Shown: piece after piece, positions 31,838 to 42,401 of the stretch
How positions within the stretch are numbered: position 1 is the first letter of the stretch
How the letters are laid out: every line of letters begins with the position of its first letter
Assembly (NCBI GenBank): GCA_910575835.1
Contig: CAJTGB010000021.1
Location: 1 to 64,000, forward strand
Reading direction: 5' to 3'
DNA: 64,000 nucleotides
Origin: Lachnospiraceae bacterium
GTDB taxonomy: Bacteria; Bacillota; Clostridia; Lachnospirales; Lachnospiraceae
Program-made: the position numbers and the translations under genes
The notes under the pieces: generated by a model
Told to the model about the DNA's origin: nothing
The model's input: the letters and a program-made list of their open reading frames with translations, nothing else
Databases searched by the model: none

Positions 31838-31862
<25 letters not shown>
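31293..31862 (+). CDS. glpP: GlpP, glycerol-3-phosphate-responsive antiterminator
   Basis: A 189-residue TIM-barrel-like protein. The family pattern is visible as NPVVAAVKD, FILFGDICSI, VHVDLITGLS, GIITTKPSLI, RYFLIDSMAL, VKPDFIEVLPGLMPKVI and PVIAGGLITDKE. GlpP binds glycerol 3-phosphate and mRNA leaders to block termination. It is the first gene of a glycerol operon (glycerol kinase, FAD dehydrogenase pair, DUF1667). No glycerol facilitator gene is in the window. Its 3' end is followed by three further copies of a 30-bp repeat derived from the gene end. Confidence 0.93.
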
Positions 31863-33464
<1,602 letters not shown>

Positions 33465-33499
33465 GGTGTGAAGTCAATCGAATAGAGAATTGCACGAGA

Positions 33500-33553
33500 G
33501 AAGAGTCAGGCAATCGCCGCATTGAGAGAGATGCGTCTGTTTGCTGACTCTTC
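33500..33553 (+). terminator. Terminator-like stem after glpK
   Basis: GAAGAGTCAG (33500-33509) pairs with CTGACTCTTC (33544-33553), extended inside by GCAA/TTGC, with an inner CGC/GCG pair. It is followed by TTATTCTATT rather than a clean T-run, so termination may be partial, allowing read-through to the dehydrogenase genes. Confidence 0.6.
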
Positions 33554-33587
33554 TTATTCTATTAGGAAAGATTTTCTATAGAATGAT

Positions 33588-33690
33588 TTAAGAATAGGAT
33601 GATATAAGAATAGGGTGACTTAAGAATAGGATGATATAAGAATTAGGATGACTTAAGAATAGGATGATATAAGAATAGAATAACTTAGGA
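33588..33690 (+). repeat. Tandem ~31-bp repeat upstream of the FAD dehydrogenase gene
   Basis: Three or more copies of a unit such as GACTTAAGAATAGGATGATA, each built of two ~15-bp half-units (TTAAGAATAGGATGA and TATAAGAATAGGGTGA). It ends directly before the ribosome binding site of the gene at 33703. The units are A-rich and contain no start codon in frame. Confidence 0.85.
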
Positions 33691-33702
33691 GGAGTTAGGA
33701 AG

Positions 33703-35157
33703 ATGTATGAATACGAAGTAATAATTATCGGCGGCGGGGTGTCAGGATGTGCTGCTGCAAGAGAATTGTCGCGGTATGAGATAAGAGCATGTGTTCTGGA
33801 AAGAGAAGAAGACGTGTGCTGCGGCACTTCCAAAGCCAACAGCGGGATCGTCCATGCCGGGTATGACGCGCCGGTCGGGTCGCTGAAGGCTCAGATGAAT
33901 CTGCGCGGAAATGAGATGATGGAACTGCTGTCGGAGGAGTTGGATATTCCGTTCGTGCGCAACGGTTCGTTTGTGATCTGCAAGAGCGAAGATGAGCTGC
34001 CCGGTCTGCAAGAGCTGTATGACAGAGGAAGAGCTAACGGCGTCCAAGGCCTTCAGATCCTTGGACGGGATGAGGTCCTAAAGAAGGAGCCGAATGCGGC
34101 GGAGGATGTATATGCCGCTCTGTACGCGCCGACGGGAGGGATCGTCTGTCCTTTTGAACTGAATATTGCTCTGGCGGAGAATGCGTATGCCAACGGCATA
34201 GAATTCAGGTTCAATACAGAAGTGCAGGAGATCAGACGGCTTCATGAGGGATATGAGCTTGTTACAGATCAGGGAAGCTTCTTTGCCCGGTTTGTGGTAA
34301 ATGCAGCCGGAGTCTATGCGGATCGGTTTCATAATATGGTCAGCGGCCGCAAGATACAGATCACGGCGAGAAGAGGAGATTACTGCCTGTTGGATAAAAG
34401 CGCCGGAAGTCATGTGAAAAGTACGATTTTTACTCTTCCGGGGAAGCTTGGCAAGGGAGTTTTGGTGGCGCCGACGGCGCACGGCAATCTGCTTCTCGGG
34501 CCGACTGCTGTAGATATTGAGGACAAAGAGGGAACGAATACGACCAGGGAAGGACTTGAACAGGTTCTTGGCAAGGTCAGGATGAATGCGAAGAATCTGC
34601 CGCTTAGGCAGGTGATCACTTCATTTGCGGGACTTAGGGCGCATGAGGCGGGAGATGATTTTATCATAGAGGAATTAGAAGATGCTCCGGGCTTCATTGA
34701 CTGCGCCGGTATAGAATCTCCCGGGCTTACCAGCTGTCCTGCGGTCGGAGAGCGGATCGCAGGTATCTTGCAGGAGCGGATGGGATTATCGAAGAAGGAA
34801 TCATTTAACCCTGTCAGGAAAGGAATCGTAAAGCCCCATACGCTGTCTAAGGAAGAGAGAGCCAGGCTGATAAAGGAGAATCCGGCGTATGGAAACATCA
34901 TCTGCAGGTGTGAGATGATCACGGAGGGCGAGATCGTGGATGCGATCCGCCGCCCTCTCGGTGCGAGATCATTAGACGGAGTAAAGCGCAGGACGAGAGC
35001 AGGGATGGGACGCTGTCAGGCCGGATTCTGTTCTCCGAGAGTGATGGAGATCCTGGCAAGGGAATGGAATACAGATATGAGAGAGATCACCAAGTCCGGC
35101 AGAACGTCGAAGATACTTGCCGGGACTAATAAGGATACATGGAGGGACAAGGCATGA
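33703..35157 (+). CDS. FAD-dependent glycerol-3-phosphate dehydrogenase-like oxidoreductase with BFD [2Fe-2S] domain
   Basis: A 484-residue protein. The N-terminal FAD fold shows VIIIGGGVSGCAAAREL, then CCGTSKANSGIVHAGYD, typical of the GlpA/L-2-hydroxyglutarate oxidase-like DAO family. The C-terminal BFD-like Fe-S domain (about residues 395-450) shows IICRCE and GMGRCQAGFC. In Clostridia this gene, the pyridine-nucleotide oxidoreductase next to it and a DUF1667 gene follow glycerol kinase and together likely oxidise glycerol 3-phosphate to dihydroxyacetone phosphate. Its stop overlaps the next start by 4 bp (ATGA). The start follows GGAGGAGTTAGGAAG. Confidence 0.88.
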   Translation: MYEYEVIIIGGGVSGCAAARELSRYEIRACVLEREEDVCCGTSKANSGIVHAGYDAPVGSLKAQMNLRGNEMMELLSEELDIPFVRNGSFVICKSEDELPGLQELYDRGRANGVQGLQILGRDEVLKKEPNAAEDVYAALYAPTGGIVCPFELNIALAENAYANGIEFRFNTEVQEIRRLHEGYELVTDQGSFFARFVVNAAGVYADRFHNMVSGRKIQITARRGDYCLLDKSAGSHVKSTIFTLPGKLGKGVLVAPTAHGNLLLGPTAVDIEDKEGTNTTREGLEQVLGKVRMNAKNLPLRQVITSFAGLRAHEAGDDFIIEELEDAPGFIDCAGIESPGLTSCPAVGERIAGILQERMGLSKKESFNPVRKGIVKPHTLSKEERARLIKENPAYGNIICRCEMITEGEIVDAIRRPLGARSLDGVKRRTRAGMGRCQAGFCSPRVMEILAREWNTDMREITKSGRTSKILAGTNKDTWRDKA

Positions 35158-36437
35158 TAGACAGTACATGGGCAGACATAGTGATCATAGGGGGAGGCCC
35201 GGCGGGGCTTGCGGCAGCGGTCGCCGCAAAGAAGAACGGGGCAGGCCGGATCTTGATTCTGGAGCGGGACAGGGAGCTTGGCGGTATCCTGAACCAGTGT
35301 ATCCATAATGGTTTCGGGCTGCATACGTTTAAGGAGGAGCTGACGGGTCCTGAATATGCGGAGAGATTCATCCGGCAGGTGTTGGAACTGGATATCGAGT
35401 ACAAATTAAATACAATGGTCATGGAGATCAGCCGGGATAAGGCAGTGACAGCCATGAACAGAGAAGAAGGATTGTTCGAGATTCGGGCTAGGGCAGTTAT
35501 TCTGGCAATGGGATGCAGGGAAAGGCCGAGGGGCGCGCTGAATATTCCGGGATTTCGGCCCGCCGGTATCTTCTCGGCGGGAACGGCTCAGAGGCTTGTC
35601 AATATGGAAGGCTATCTTCCGGGACGGGAGGTAGTGATCCTTGGTTCCGGCGACATCGGCCTCATTATGGCAAGAAGAATGACTCTTGAGGGGGCGAAGG
35701 TAAAGGTTGTGGCGGAACTGATGCCTTATTCCGGCGGGCTTAAGAGAAATATCGTGCAATGTCTCGACGATTATGGAATTCCGTTGAAATTAAGCCATAC
35801 GGTAATCGATATCAAAGGAAAAGAAAGGCTTGAAGGGATTACGCTTGCAGAGGTTGACGGAAGAGGGAAGCCGATACCCGGAACGGAAGAATTCTATTCC
35901 TGCGATACGCTTCTTCTGTCGGTCGGGCTGATTCCTGAAAATGAGCTTTCAGGAGGGATGGGCGTGGAACTGAATCCGGTCACGTCAGGCCCGCGGGTCA
36001 ATGAAAGCCTTGAAACGAGCATAGAGGGCGTTTTCGCCTGCGGCAATGTGCTTCACGTGCATGATCTGGTGGATTTTGTGTCGGAGGAGGCAGCGGCGGC
36101 GGGAAGGAACGCCGCGGCGTATGTGCGGGAAGCCAGAGAAGAGGAAGACAGAGAAGCAAAAAAGAGGATACGCCTTACGGCGGGGACGGGGGTACGTTAT
36201 ACCGTGCCGGAGACTGTAAGCGTCAGCCGCATGGACGAACACCTGACGGTGCGTTTCCGGGTGGGAGGCGTTTACAAGAACTGCTATGTAAGCGTCTGTT
36301 TCGACAGCGAGAAGATATCGCGAAGGAGAAAAACGGTGGTTGCGCCCGGCGAGATGGAAGAGATCGTGCTTACAAAGGAACAGCTTGAGAAGTATCCTGA
36401 TTTAGAGGAGATCAATGTGAGGATCGAGGAGGCGTAA
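35154..36437 (+). CDS. NAD(P)/FAD-dependent oxidoreductase of the glycerol operon
   Basis: A 427-residue protein. ATG 35154 is chosen because it overlaps the upstream TGA (ATGA) and GGAGGG lies upstream; a start 15 bp earlier is possible. The FAD-binding motif is VIIGGGPAGLAAAVAA, the second nucleotide-binding motif VVILGSGDIGLIMARR, and the C-terminal FAD contact TSIEGVFACGNVLHVHDL. It resembles thioredoxin-reductase-like subunits that pass electrons between NAD(P)H and the GlpA-like subunit. Tight coupling with its neighbours supports a complex. Confidence 0.88.
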   Translation: MIDSTWADIVIIGGGPAGLAAAVAAKKNGAGRILILERDRELGGILNQCIHNGFGLHTFKEELTGPEYAERFIRQVLELDIEYKLNTMVMEISRDKAVTAMNREEGLFEIRARAVILAMGCRERPRGALNIPGFRPAGIFSAGTAQRLVNMEGYLPGREVVILGSGDIGLIMARRMTLEGAKVKVVAELMPYSGGLKRNIVQCLDDYGIPLKLSHTVIDIKGKERLEGITLAEVDGRGKPIPGTEEFYSCDTLLLSVGLIPENELSGGMGVELNPVTSGPRVNESLETSIEGVFACGNVLHVHDLVDFVSEEAAAAGRNAAAYVREAREEEDREAKKRIRLTAGTGVRYTVPETVSVSRMDEHLTVRFRVGGVYKNCYVSVCFDSEKISRRRKTVVAPGEMEEIVLTKEQLEKYPDLEEINVRIEEA

Positions 36438-36442
36438 GAGTG

Positions 36443-36808
36443 ATGGAAGAGAAAAATCTGATATGTATCAACTGTCCCATGGGATGCATGCTTACGGTTG
36501 CCATGGAGGGAAGCGAGATCATAAGCGTTGCAGGAAATACCTGCAGACGTGGAGATTCTTATGCGAGGAAGGAACTGACGAACCCTACAAGGATCGTGAC
36601 GACCACTGTGAAGGTATCAGGCGGCAGGGAAAGTATGGTCTCTGTCAAGACGAAGGAGGATATCCCTAAGGGGAAGGTGCTCGAGTGTGTAAGAGAATTG
36701 AAGGATGTCGTTGCCGCGGCGCCGGTAAGGATCGGGGATGTGATTCTGGAAGATGCGGCCAAAACGGGAGTCAATATCGTTGCAACGAAGAATGTAGAGG
36801 CAAAATGA
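36443..36808 (+). CDS. DUF1667 Cys-rich protein of the glycerol operon
   Basis: A 121-residue protein, start at ATG 36443 (a GTG precedes it by one codon) behind GGAGGCG. Cysteines in CINCPMGC and GNTCRRG may bind metal or an Fe-S cluster; the rest is a small alpha/beta domain (VTTTVKVSGGRESMVSVKT). The family consistently accompanies the two FAD enzymes in glycerol operons and is assumed to be their third subunit. A short hairpin (CCGGAC/GTCCGG, about 36812-36828) follows it. A mini-paralogue of the N-terminus is encoded at 25544. Confidence 0.88.
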   Translation: MEEKNLICINCPMGCMLTVAMEGSEIISVAGNTCRRGDSYARKELTNPTRIVTTTVKVSGGRESMVSVKTKEDIPKGKVLECVRELKDVVAAAPVRIGDVILEDAAKTGVNIVATKNVEAK

Positions 36809-36874
36809 AGGCCGGACGGTAACAATGTCCGGGTATCCTGCATATAATAAGGCAAAAAGTATCAGGAGCAGTTT

Positions 36875-37639
36875 ATGCCGTATTCAATTATGATGGATGC
36901 CGGACACGGAGGTCGTGATCCGGGTGCGGTCTATAACGGACGGCAGGAGAAGGATGACGCATTAAGGCTTACCCTGGCGGTAGGAGAGATTCTTCAGAAT
37001 AACGGGATCGACGTACAATATACAAGAACGACAGACGTATACCAGACACCTTATGAGAAAGCAATGGAGGTCAACAATGCAGGAGTGGATTTCTTCATAT
37101 CTATTCATAGGAATTCTTACCCGACAGACAACGAGGTGTCGGGAGTGGAGACGCTGGTATATGATCTGTCGGGATTGAAATACCAGATGGCGCAGGACAT
37201 TAATGACCAGTTAGAGGCGGTAGGTTTCGTGAATCTTGGGGTGAAGGCGCGCCCGAATCTGGTTGTGCTCAGAAGGACAAATATGCCGGCGCTTCTGGTT
37301 GAGGCCGGGTTCATTAATTCAGATGTGGACAACAGATTGTTTGACGATAATTTCCAGGATATTGCGCAGGCGATCGCCGGAGGTGTTCTGGATACGCTGG
37401 ATTCGGCAGGAATCATTAAGGATGACAGCTTCCGCGTACAGGTGGGAGCGTATCGGAACCGAAGATATGCGGAGAGGCTGCTGAATGAATTATTGGAACA
37501 GGGATTTTCAGCGTTCATTGACGACTCCGGGCCGTATATCCGTGTGCAGGTCGGGGATTTTACCGATATGGACGATGCGGTGGACATGGAGCAGAGACTT
37601 AAGCAGGCCGGGTATCCGACGGTTATTGTAAACGGTTAG
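36875..37639 (+). CDS. N-acetylmuramoyl-L-alanine amidase (Amidase_3) with SPOR domain
   Basis: A 254-residue protein. The Amidase_3 domain (residues ~3-175) has zinc and catalytic residues in MMDAGHGGRDPGA, Glu in the NGRQEKDD region, His in FFISIHRNS and Glu in LLVEAGFIN. A C-terminal SPOR domain (FRVQVGAYRNRRYAERLL and YIRVQVGDFTDMDDAVDME) binds denuded glycan strands. There is no obvious signal peptide, as in some CwlC-like amidases that act in mother-cell lysis during sporulation. The start follows CAGGAGCAG. Confidence 0.9.
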   Translation: MPYSIMMDAGHGGRDPGAVYNGRQEKDDALRLTLAVGEILQNNGIDVQYTRTTDVYQTPYEKAMEVNNAGVDFFISIHRNSYPTDNEVSGVETLVYDLSGLKYQMAQDINDQLEAVGFVNLGVKARPNLVVLRRTNMPALLVEAGFINSDVDNRLFDDNFQDIAQAIAGGVLDTLDSAGIIKDDSFRVQVGAYRNRRYAERLLNELLEQGFSAFIDDSGPYIRVQVGDFTDMDDAVDMEQRLKQAGYPTVIVNG

Positions 37640-37655
37640 TACATATTGTACTGAT

Positions 37656-37694
37656 ACAGCATTGCACAATTAGCAGTGAATTGTGCAATGCTGT
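37656..37694. terminator. Convergent terminator with perfect 16-bp stem
   Basis: ACAGCATTGCACAATT (37656-37671) pairs perfectly with AATTGTGCAATGCTGT (37679-37694) across a 7-nt loop, between the converging amidase and histidine-kinase genes; the stem ends next to the kinase stop codon. No strong T-run on either side. Confidence 0.8.
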
Positions 37695-37695
37695 A

Positions 37696-39108
37696 CTAAC
37701 CATTTACTCTGGGCAGGGAGAAGATGAATTCGGTTCCCACACCTTCTGTGCTGACCACATTGATATTCTCGCCGTGCGCCTGGATAGCCTCCTTGACAAT
37801 AGTAAGGCCCAGGCCCGTTCCTTTCTTGTCTTTCCCGCGGGAGAGATCGGATTTGTAGAACCGTTCCCAGATTTTATTCAGTGAACTTCTTGGGATTCCG
37901 ATACCGTCATCCTTTATCGAGGTGTACACCTTCTCGCCGCGTTCGGTGGTCTCGATGGTTATAACAGAATCCGGGTCGCTGAACTTAATGGCGTTATCCA
38001 GCAGATTGTAGAGCACCTGTTGGATTTTGCGTTTGTCTGCATTGACATTCAGATGCTTTGCGGCAAGTATCACTTCTATAGAAATCTTCTTCTGTGTGCA
38101 GGTGCCTTCAAAGGAGGCCGCAACATGCTTGATCATATCATGGATGTCAAATACTTCCTTATTCAGCAGTATATTTTTGTTGTCAAATTCATTCAGGGTC
38201 AGAAGATCCTGAGTAAGGTCGGTCAGGCGTTCAGTTTCGAATAATATGATCTTAAGATATTTGTCATACAGTTCCGGCGGTATGGTGCCGTCGGCCATGG
38301 CTTCTACATAGCCTTTGATCGATGTAAGAGGAGAGCGGAAGTCATGGGAGACGTTGGCGACAAATTTCTTCTGATAATCATCCATATCCCGCAGATGTGA
38401 GGACATATAGTTCAGAGACGCGGACAGATAGCCCATCTCGTCCTCGGTATTTACAGGGATCTCGTATTCCAGGTTGCCGGAAGCGTACTGAGTGGCAGCC
38501 TCCGTGATCTTGCGCAGCGGGCGGTAGATAAAATAATGGAAAGCCAGCAGGATCGCGAATGAGAGGATATATATCACAAACATTGTGATGATCGCCGCGT
38601 TCATTAGGATATTCTGAGTGCCGCGGATATCTGAGATATATTTGTGAATCAGCAGGTATCCGTTGGGGGTATATCCGTATACGACCGGTGCAAGCACCGT
38701 CATGACATCTTCGTCAAAAAAATCGTGGTAAGTGCCTGTCTGGTACTGATGCCCGCCGCTCTCCGCAGGATTAAAATTCTCGATATACCTTGGCGCGCCC
38801 GGATAATCCTCCGATTCTGCCGCCGCTATCATAACGCCGTCCTTATCCACGAACCACACCGCTGCTTCCAACTGTATCTCCATCCCGGATAACTGGTGGT
38901 GTACCGCGTTCAAATCCAGAGTCTCGTCAAAATACGAAGGCAGATAATTGCTGGCGATCAGGCTGGCCTCCCGATAGAGAGAGGTAGCCGTCTTCTTCTC
39001 CAATGGACTCTCCGTCAGATTGAAGGTCAGTGTTGCCACCGTGAATACGCTTAAGAATCCGAAGATGATATATACGATAATGAATTTCAGGTATAACGTG
39101 CTGCGCAT
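37696..39108 (-). CDS. Sensor histidine kinase
   Basis: A 470-residue membrane kinase with an N-terminal membrane helix (IIVYIIFGFLSVFTVATLTF), an extracytoplasmic sensor of about 130 residues and a second helix (AAIITMFVIYILSFAILLAF). Then come HAMP (YRPLRKITEAATQYASGN), HisKA with the phospho-His in NVSHDFRSPLTSIKG, and HATPase (N box YNLLDNAIKFS, G1 KDDGIGIP, G2 KGTGLGLTI). It is 22 bp behind the response regulator gene and forms a two-component system with it. The stimulus is unknown; a cell-envelope signal is plausible. Confidence 0.94.
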   Translation of the reverse strand: MRSTLYLKFIIVYIIFGFLSVFTVATLTFNLTESPLEKKTATSLYREASLIASNYLPSYFDETLDLNAVHHQLSGMEIQLEAAVWFVDKDGVMIAAAESEDYPGAPRYIENFNPAESGGHQYQTGTYHDFFDEDVMTVLAPVVYGYTPNGYLLIHKYISDIRGTQNILMNAAIITMFVIYILSFAILLAFHYFIYRPLRKITEAATQYASGNLEYEIPVNTEDEMGYLSASLNYMSSHLRDMDDYQKKFVANVSHDFRSPLTSIKGYVEAMADGTIPPELYDKYLKIILFETERLTDLTQDLLTLNEFDNKNILLNKEVFDIHDMIKHVAASFEGTCTQKKISIEVILAAKHLNVNADKRKIQQVLYNLLDNAIKFSDPDSVITIETTERGEKVYTSIKDDGIGIPRSSLNKIWERFYKSDLSRGKDKKGTGLGLTIVKEAIQAHGENINVVSTEGVGTEFIFSLPRVNG

Positions 39109-39130
39109 AGGGTCTCCTTTAGATCAGATA

Positions 39131-39835
39131 TTATTTTACCTCAAATTTGTATCCAATGCCCCAGACGGTGCTGATCCCCCAGGAACCGTGGTCTTTGATT
39201 TTCTCGCGCAGACGTTTGATATGAACGTCGACGGTGCGGGTGTCTCCGATATATTCGTATCCCCAGATCTGGTCGAGGAGCTGCTCCCGCGTAAATACCT
39301 GATTCGGAGATGAGGCCAGGAAATACAGCAGCTCCAGTTCCTTGGGCGGCATATCAACTCTCAGTTCGTCAACCAGAACGGAGTAATTAGTGAGATTGAT
39401 GGAGATGCCGGGATACTCGACACATTTGCCCTTGTCTTCTCTGGCGGCCTCCGGTTTGGGAACGGTCTGGTAGCGGCGAAGGACGGCCTTGACCCTGGCG
39501 ACCAGTTCTTTGGAATCGAAGGGCTTCATAATATAGTCGTCCGCACCCAGTTCTAAGCCAAGGACCTTGTCGAAGACCTCGCCCTTTGCCGAGAGCATGA
39601 TGATCGGAACGCTGGATCTTGCCCGGATCTCCCGGCATACCTGATAACCGTCGATACCAGGAAGCATAAGGTCCAGAAGGATCAGATTCGGCTGGTAGGT
39701 CTCCTGGGCGATGAGGGCCTTTTCGCCGTCGTACACCATCATGGTATCAAAGCATTCCTTGGTGAGGTATAGAGATATCAGTTCCGCAATGTTCTCGTCG
39801 TCGTCTACGATTAAGATTTTCTGTTTATTTACCAT
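39131..39835 (-). CDS. OmpR/PhoB-type response regulator
   Basis: A 234-residue protein. The receiver domain shows DDDENIAELI, the phospho-acceptor Asp in LILLDLMLPGIDG, and Lys in YIMKPFDSKELVARV. The C-terminal winged helix (RVDMPPKELELLYFLASSPN, then YIGDTRTVDVHIKRLREKI) binds direct repeats. Start at ATG 39835 behind GGAGGC. Encoded just upstream of its kinase and 51 bp downstream of mutS2 on the same strand. Confidence 0.94.
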   Translation of the reverse strand: MVNKQKILIVDDDENIAELISLYLTKECFDTMMVYDGEKALIAQETYQPNLILLDLMLPGIDGYQVCREIRARSSVPIIMLSAKGEVFDKVLGLELGADDYIMKPFDSKELVARVKAVLRRYQTVPKPEAAREDKGKCVEYPGISINLTNYSVLVDELRVDMPPKELELLYFLASSPNQVFTREQLLDQIWGYEYIGDTRTVDVHIKRLREKIKDHGSWGISTVWGIGYKFEVK

Positions 39836-39886
39836 ATATGATTGCCTCCACAGGTTGTCAATGATTGATTCGGTCTTATCTCAGAT

Positions 39887-42262
39887 TTACTTCAGTTCAA
39901 CGATCGTCACGCCGGCGTCGCCCTCGCCGAAGGCGCCGAGCCGGAAGGACTTGACATGCTTCTGGCGTCTGAGATAATTATGGATGCCTGCGCGCAGCGC
40001 GCCGGTCCCTTTGCCGTGAACGACACGGACAGAGGAGAGATGCGCGAGTGCGGCGTCATCCAGATACTTGTCCAGTTCCGCGATAGCTTCATCTACGGTC
40101 TTGCCGAGAAGATTGATCTCCGGGCTTACAGAGAAGGACTTGCCCATCTTCATCTTGCCCTTGGAGGTCTTATGCATCTGCTTGGCGGAATAAGACGGAG
40201 CCTCTTCTATGATCTCCAGATCGGAGATATGGAGCTGGGAACGCAGAATTCCCATCTGTACGGTTACATTGCCCCTTGAATCGGGGAGAGAGGTAACCGT
40301 TCCGTTCAGGTTCATGCTCAGAACTCTGACAGATTCACCGAGTTTAAAATCCGAAGGCTTATGCTGCTTGTGCGGCTTTTTGGATTCCAGCGTCGTATGG
40401 GAACTGACGGAAGCCATCTTCTTACGCAGCCGCTCCCGCTCCTTCTCCATCTCTGCTGCGGAAATGTTCTCCTTGCCGAATTTGTGGAAATTGCGGATGG
40501 TCTCGTCAGCAGTTTCCTTGGCGTCCGCTAAAATGGCGTGTGCCTTTTCGTTGGCTTCGCGAAGGATCCGTTCCTTCTGTTCTTCTAACCGCTCCTGCTT
40601 CTGACGGACTTCGGTTTTCAGCCGTTCCAACTCGCGCTTGTAAGCGTTGATCTCATCCTGTTCCTTCTGGATGGTGCGTTTGCTGGTTTCAAGATCCGTG
40701 AGCAGGTCCTCGAAGGATTCATCTTGTTCTGTCAGGTGGGTCTTCGCTTCTTCTATGATATAGTCAGGCAGTCCAAGCTTGCCCGCGATGGCAAATGCAT
40801 TGCTCTTCCCGGGAATCCCGATCAGGAGCCGGTAAGTTGGGCGAAGGGTTTCAAGGTCAAACTCACAACAGGCGTTCTCCACCTGAGGAGTGGACAGGGC
40901 GTAGACCTTAAGCTCGCTGTAATGGGTGGTTGCCATGGTGCGGATCCCCCGTTGGTGCAAGTGGTTCAAGATCGCGGTGGCAAGGGCGGCTCCTTCGGTA
41001 GGATCCGTCCCGGCGCCGAGCTCGTCAAAAAGAACAAGCGAATGCTCATCCACATGCTTCAAGAAGGATACGATATTGGTCATATGGGAGGAGAAGGTAC
41101 TGAGGCTCTGCTCAATACTCTGCTCGTCGCCGATATCGGCATATACATGTTCGAATACGGCCAGTTTGGAACGGTCCAGCGCGGGAATGTGAAGCCCCGC
41201 CTGTCCCATCAGCGTAAACAGGCCCACAGTTTTCAGAGAGACCGTTTTTCCGCCGGTGTTAGGGCCGGTAACGATCAGAAGGTCAAAGGCATCCCCAAGT
41301 GTGACGGTAATAGGAACGACCTGCTTCCTGTCAAGAAGCGGGTGCCGTCCTTCCCGTATGTGGATGCGTCCTTCTGTGTTGAATATCGGCATGGATGCGT
41401 TCATATCCAGCGCAAGGCATCCTCTTGCGAAAATAAAATCAAGCTCGCCGAGGACAGAGTAATTGGTTCGGATCGCCTCCGTATATTGAGCGGTGTCTTC
41501 GCTTAAGCGTGCGAGGATCACCTGAATCTCCTCCTGTTCCTTGCCGTAGAGCTCTTTTAAGTCGTTGTTGAGCTTAACTACGGCCATAGGTTCGATAAAT
41601 AATGTGGAACCGGTGGAGGACTGGTCGTGGATCAATCCAGAGACCTGGCTTCGGTGTTCTGCCTTTACCGGAATGCAGTAGCGGTCTCCGCGCATGGTTA
41701 TGATCGGATCCTGCAGGTAAGTGCGCAGGGAACCGTTGACCATGCCGGCCAGGGTCGAATGTACCTTATCGTTCATCTGGCTGATGGAGCGGCGGATATG
41801 CTTCAAAGTGCCGCTTGCGTCGTCACTGATCTCGTCTTCTTCGAGAATGCAGCGCCGGATCTCGGCGGTTAACAGGGTCAATGGTTCTAACTGTTGGAAA
41901 AAAGGATCCAGACAGTCTTCCAGATCGTCGTTGTTGTCGTGTCTGCCGTATGCTTTGGCGCGTCCGGCAGTTTCAAGGAGCTTGCAGATCCGAAGCAGTT
42001 CTCCGCTTCCGAGCGCCGCGCCGACTTCTAAGCGCCTTAGAGAGTCGTTGACCGGATTGCATCCGCTAAAAGATATCCTTCCCTTTTTAACGATGCGTGT
42101 AAATGCGGCGGCTGTCTGCTGCTGGGCAGCGTTAATGTCTGACAGAGAGATCATGGGCTTAAGCTTCCGGCAGAGTTCCCTACCGTTAAAAGAAGAAGCG
42201 TGATCCGTCAGCATTTCAATTATCTTATTGTATTCTAGTTTGTTTAATGTTTTCTTATTCAT
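39887..42262 (-). CDS. mutS2: MutS2 (MutSB) ATPase/endonuclease
   Basis: ATG 42262 is chosen (AGGTG about 8 nt upstream) giving 791 residues, the usual family length; a longer frame to 42337 lacks support. The N-terminal clamp/lever region is followed by the MutS ATPase with Walker A TGPNTGGKTVSLKT and Walker B LVLFDELGAGTDP. A coiled coil, a KOW-like linker and a C-terminal Smr nuclease domain (INLLGKTVDEAIAELDKYLD and VRVVHGKGTGALR) follow. MutS2 lacks the mismatch-recognition domain. It is linked to suppression of recombination and, in B. subtilis, to detection and splitting of collided ribosomes. Confidence 0.96.
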   Translation of the reverse strand: MNKKTLNKLEYNKIIEMLTDHASSFNGRELCRKLKPMISLSDINAAQQQTAAAFTRIVKKGRISFSGCNPVNDSLRRLEVGAALGSGELLRICKLLETAGRAKAYGRHDNNDDLEDCLDPFFQQLEPLTLLTAEIRRCILEEDEISDDASGTLKHIRRSISQMNDKVHSTLAGMVNGSLRTYLQDPIITMRGDRYCIPVKAEHRSQVSGLIHDQSSTGSTLFIEPMAVVKLNNDLKELYGKEQEEIQVILARLSEDTAQYTEAIRTNYSVLGELDFIFARGCLALDMNASMPIFNTEGRIHIREGRHPLLDRKQVVPITVTLGDAFDLLIVTGPNTGGKTVSLKTVGLFTLMGQAGLHIPALDRSKLAVFEHVYADIGDEQSIEQSLSTFSSHMTNIVSFLKHVDEHSLVLFDELGAGTDPTEGAALATAILNHLHQRGIRTMATTHYSELKVYALSTPQVENACCEFDLETLRPTYRLLIGIPGKSNAFAIAGKLGLPDYIIEEAKTHLTEQDESFEDLLTDLETSKRTIQKEQDEINAYKRELERLKTEVRQKQERLEEQKERILREANEKAHAILADAKETADETIRNFHKFGKENISAAEMEKERERLRKKMASVSSHTTLESKKPHKQHKPSDFKLGESVRVLSMNLNGTVTSLPDSRGNVTVQMGILRSQLHISDLEIIEEAPSYSAKQMHKTSKGKMKMGKSFSVSPEINLLGKTVDEAIAELDKYLDDAALAHLSSVRVVHGKGTGALRAGIHNYLRRQKHVKSFRLGAFGEGDAGVTIVELK

Positions 42263-42401
42263 ATTCATCACCTGGATATATTCTAACCTATTTACGCCAT
42301 AAAAGAAAGAGAGAAATATTGAACAATTGCTGTTCATAGGTTATACTATATGAATAGGGCGTATACCCGGGAAGGAATATAATAAGGAGAAGGATGCGTC
42401 T

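Noticed and set aside
33588-33690. CRISPR array
   Set aside because: The units are contiguous tandem repeats without unique spacers, and no cas genes are present. The same applies to the other short arrays in the window.
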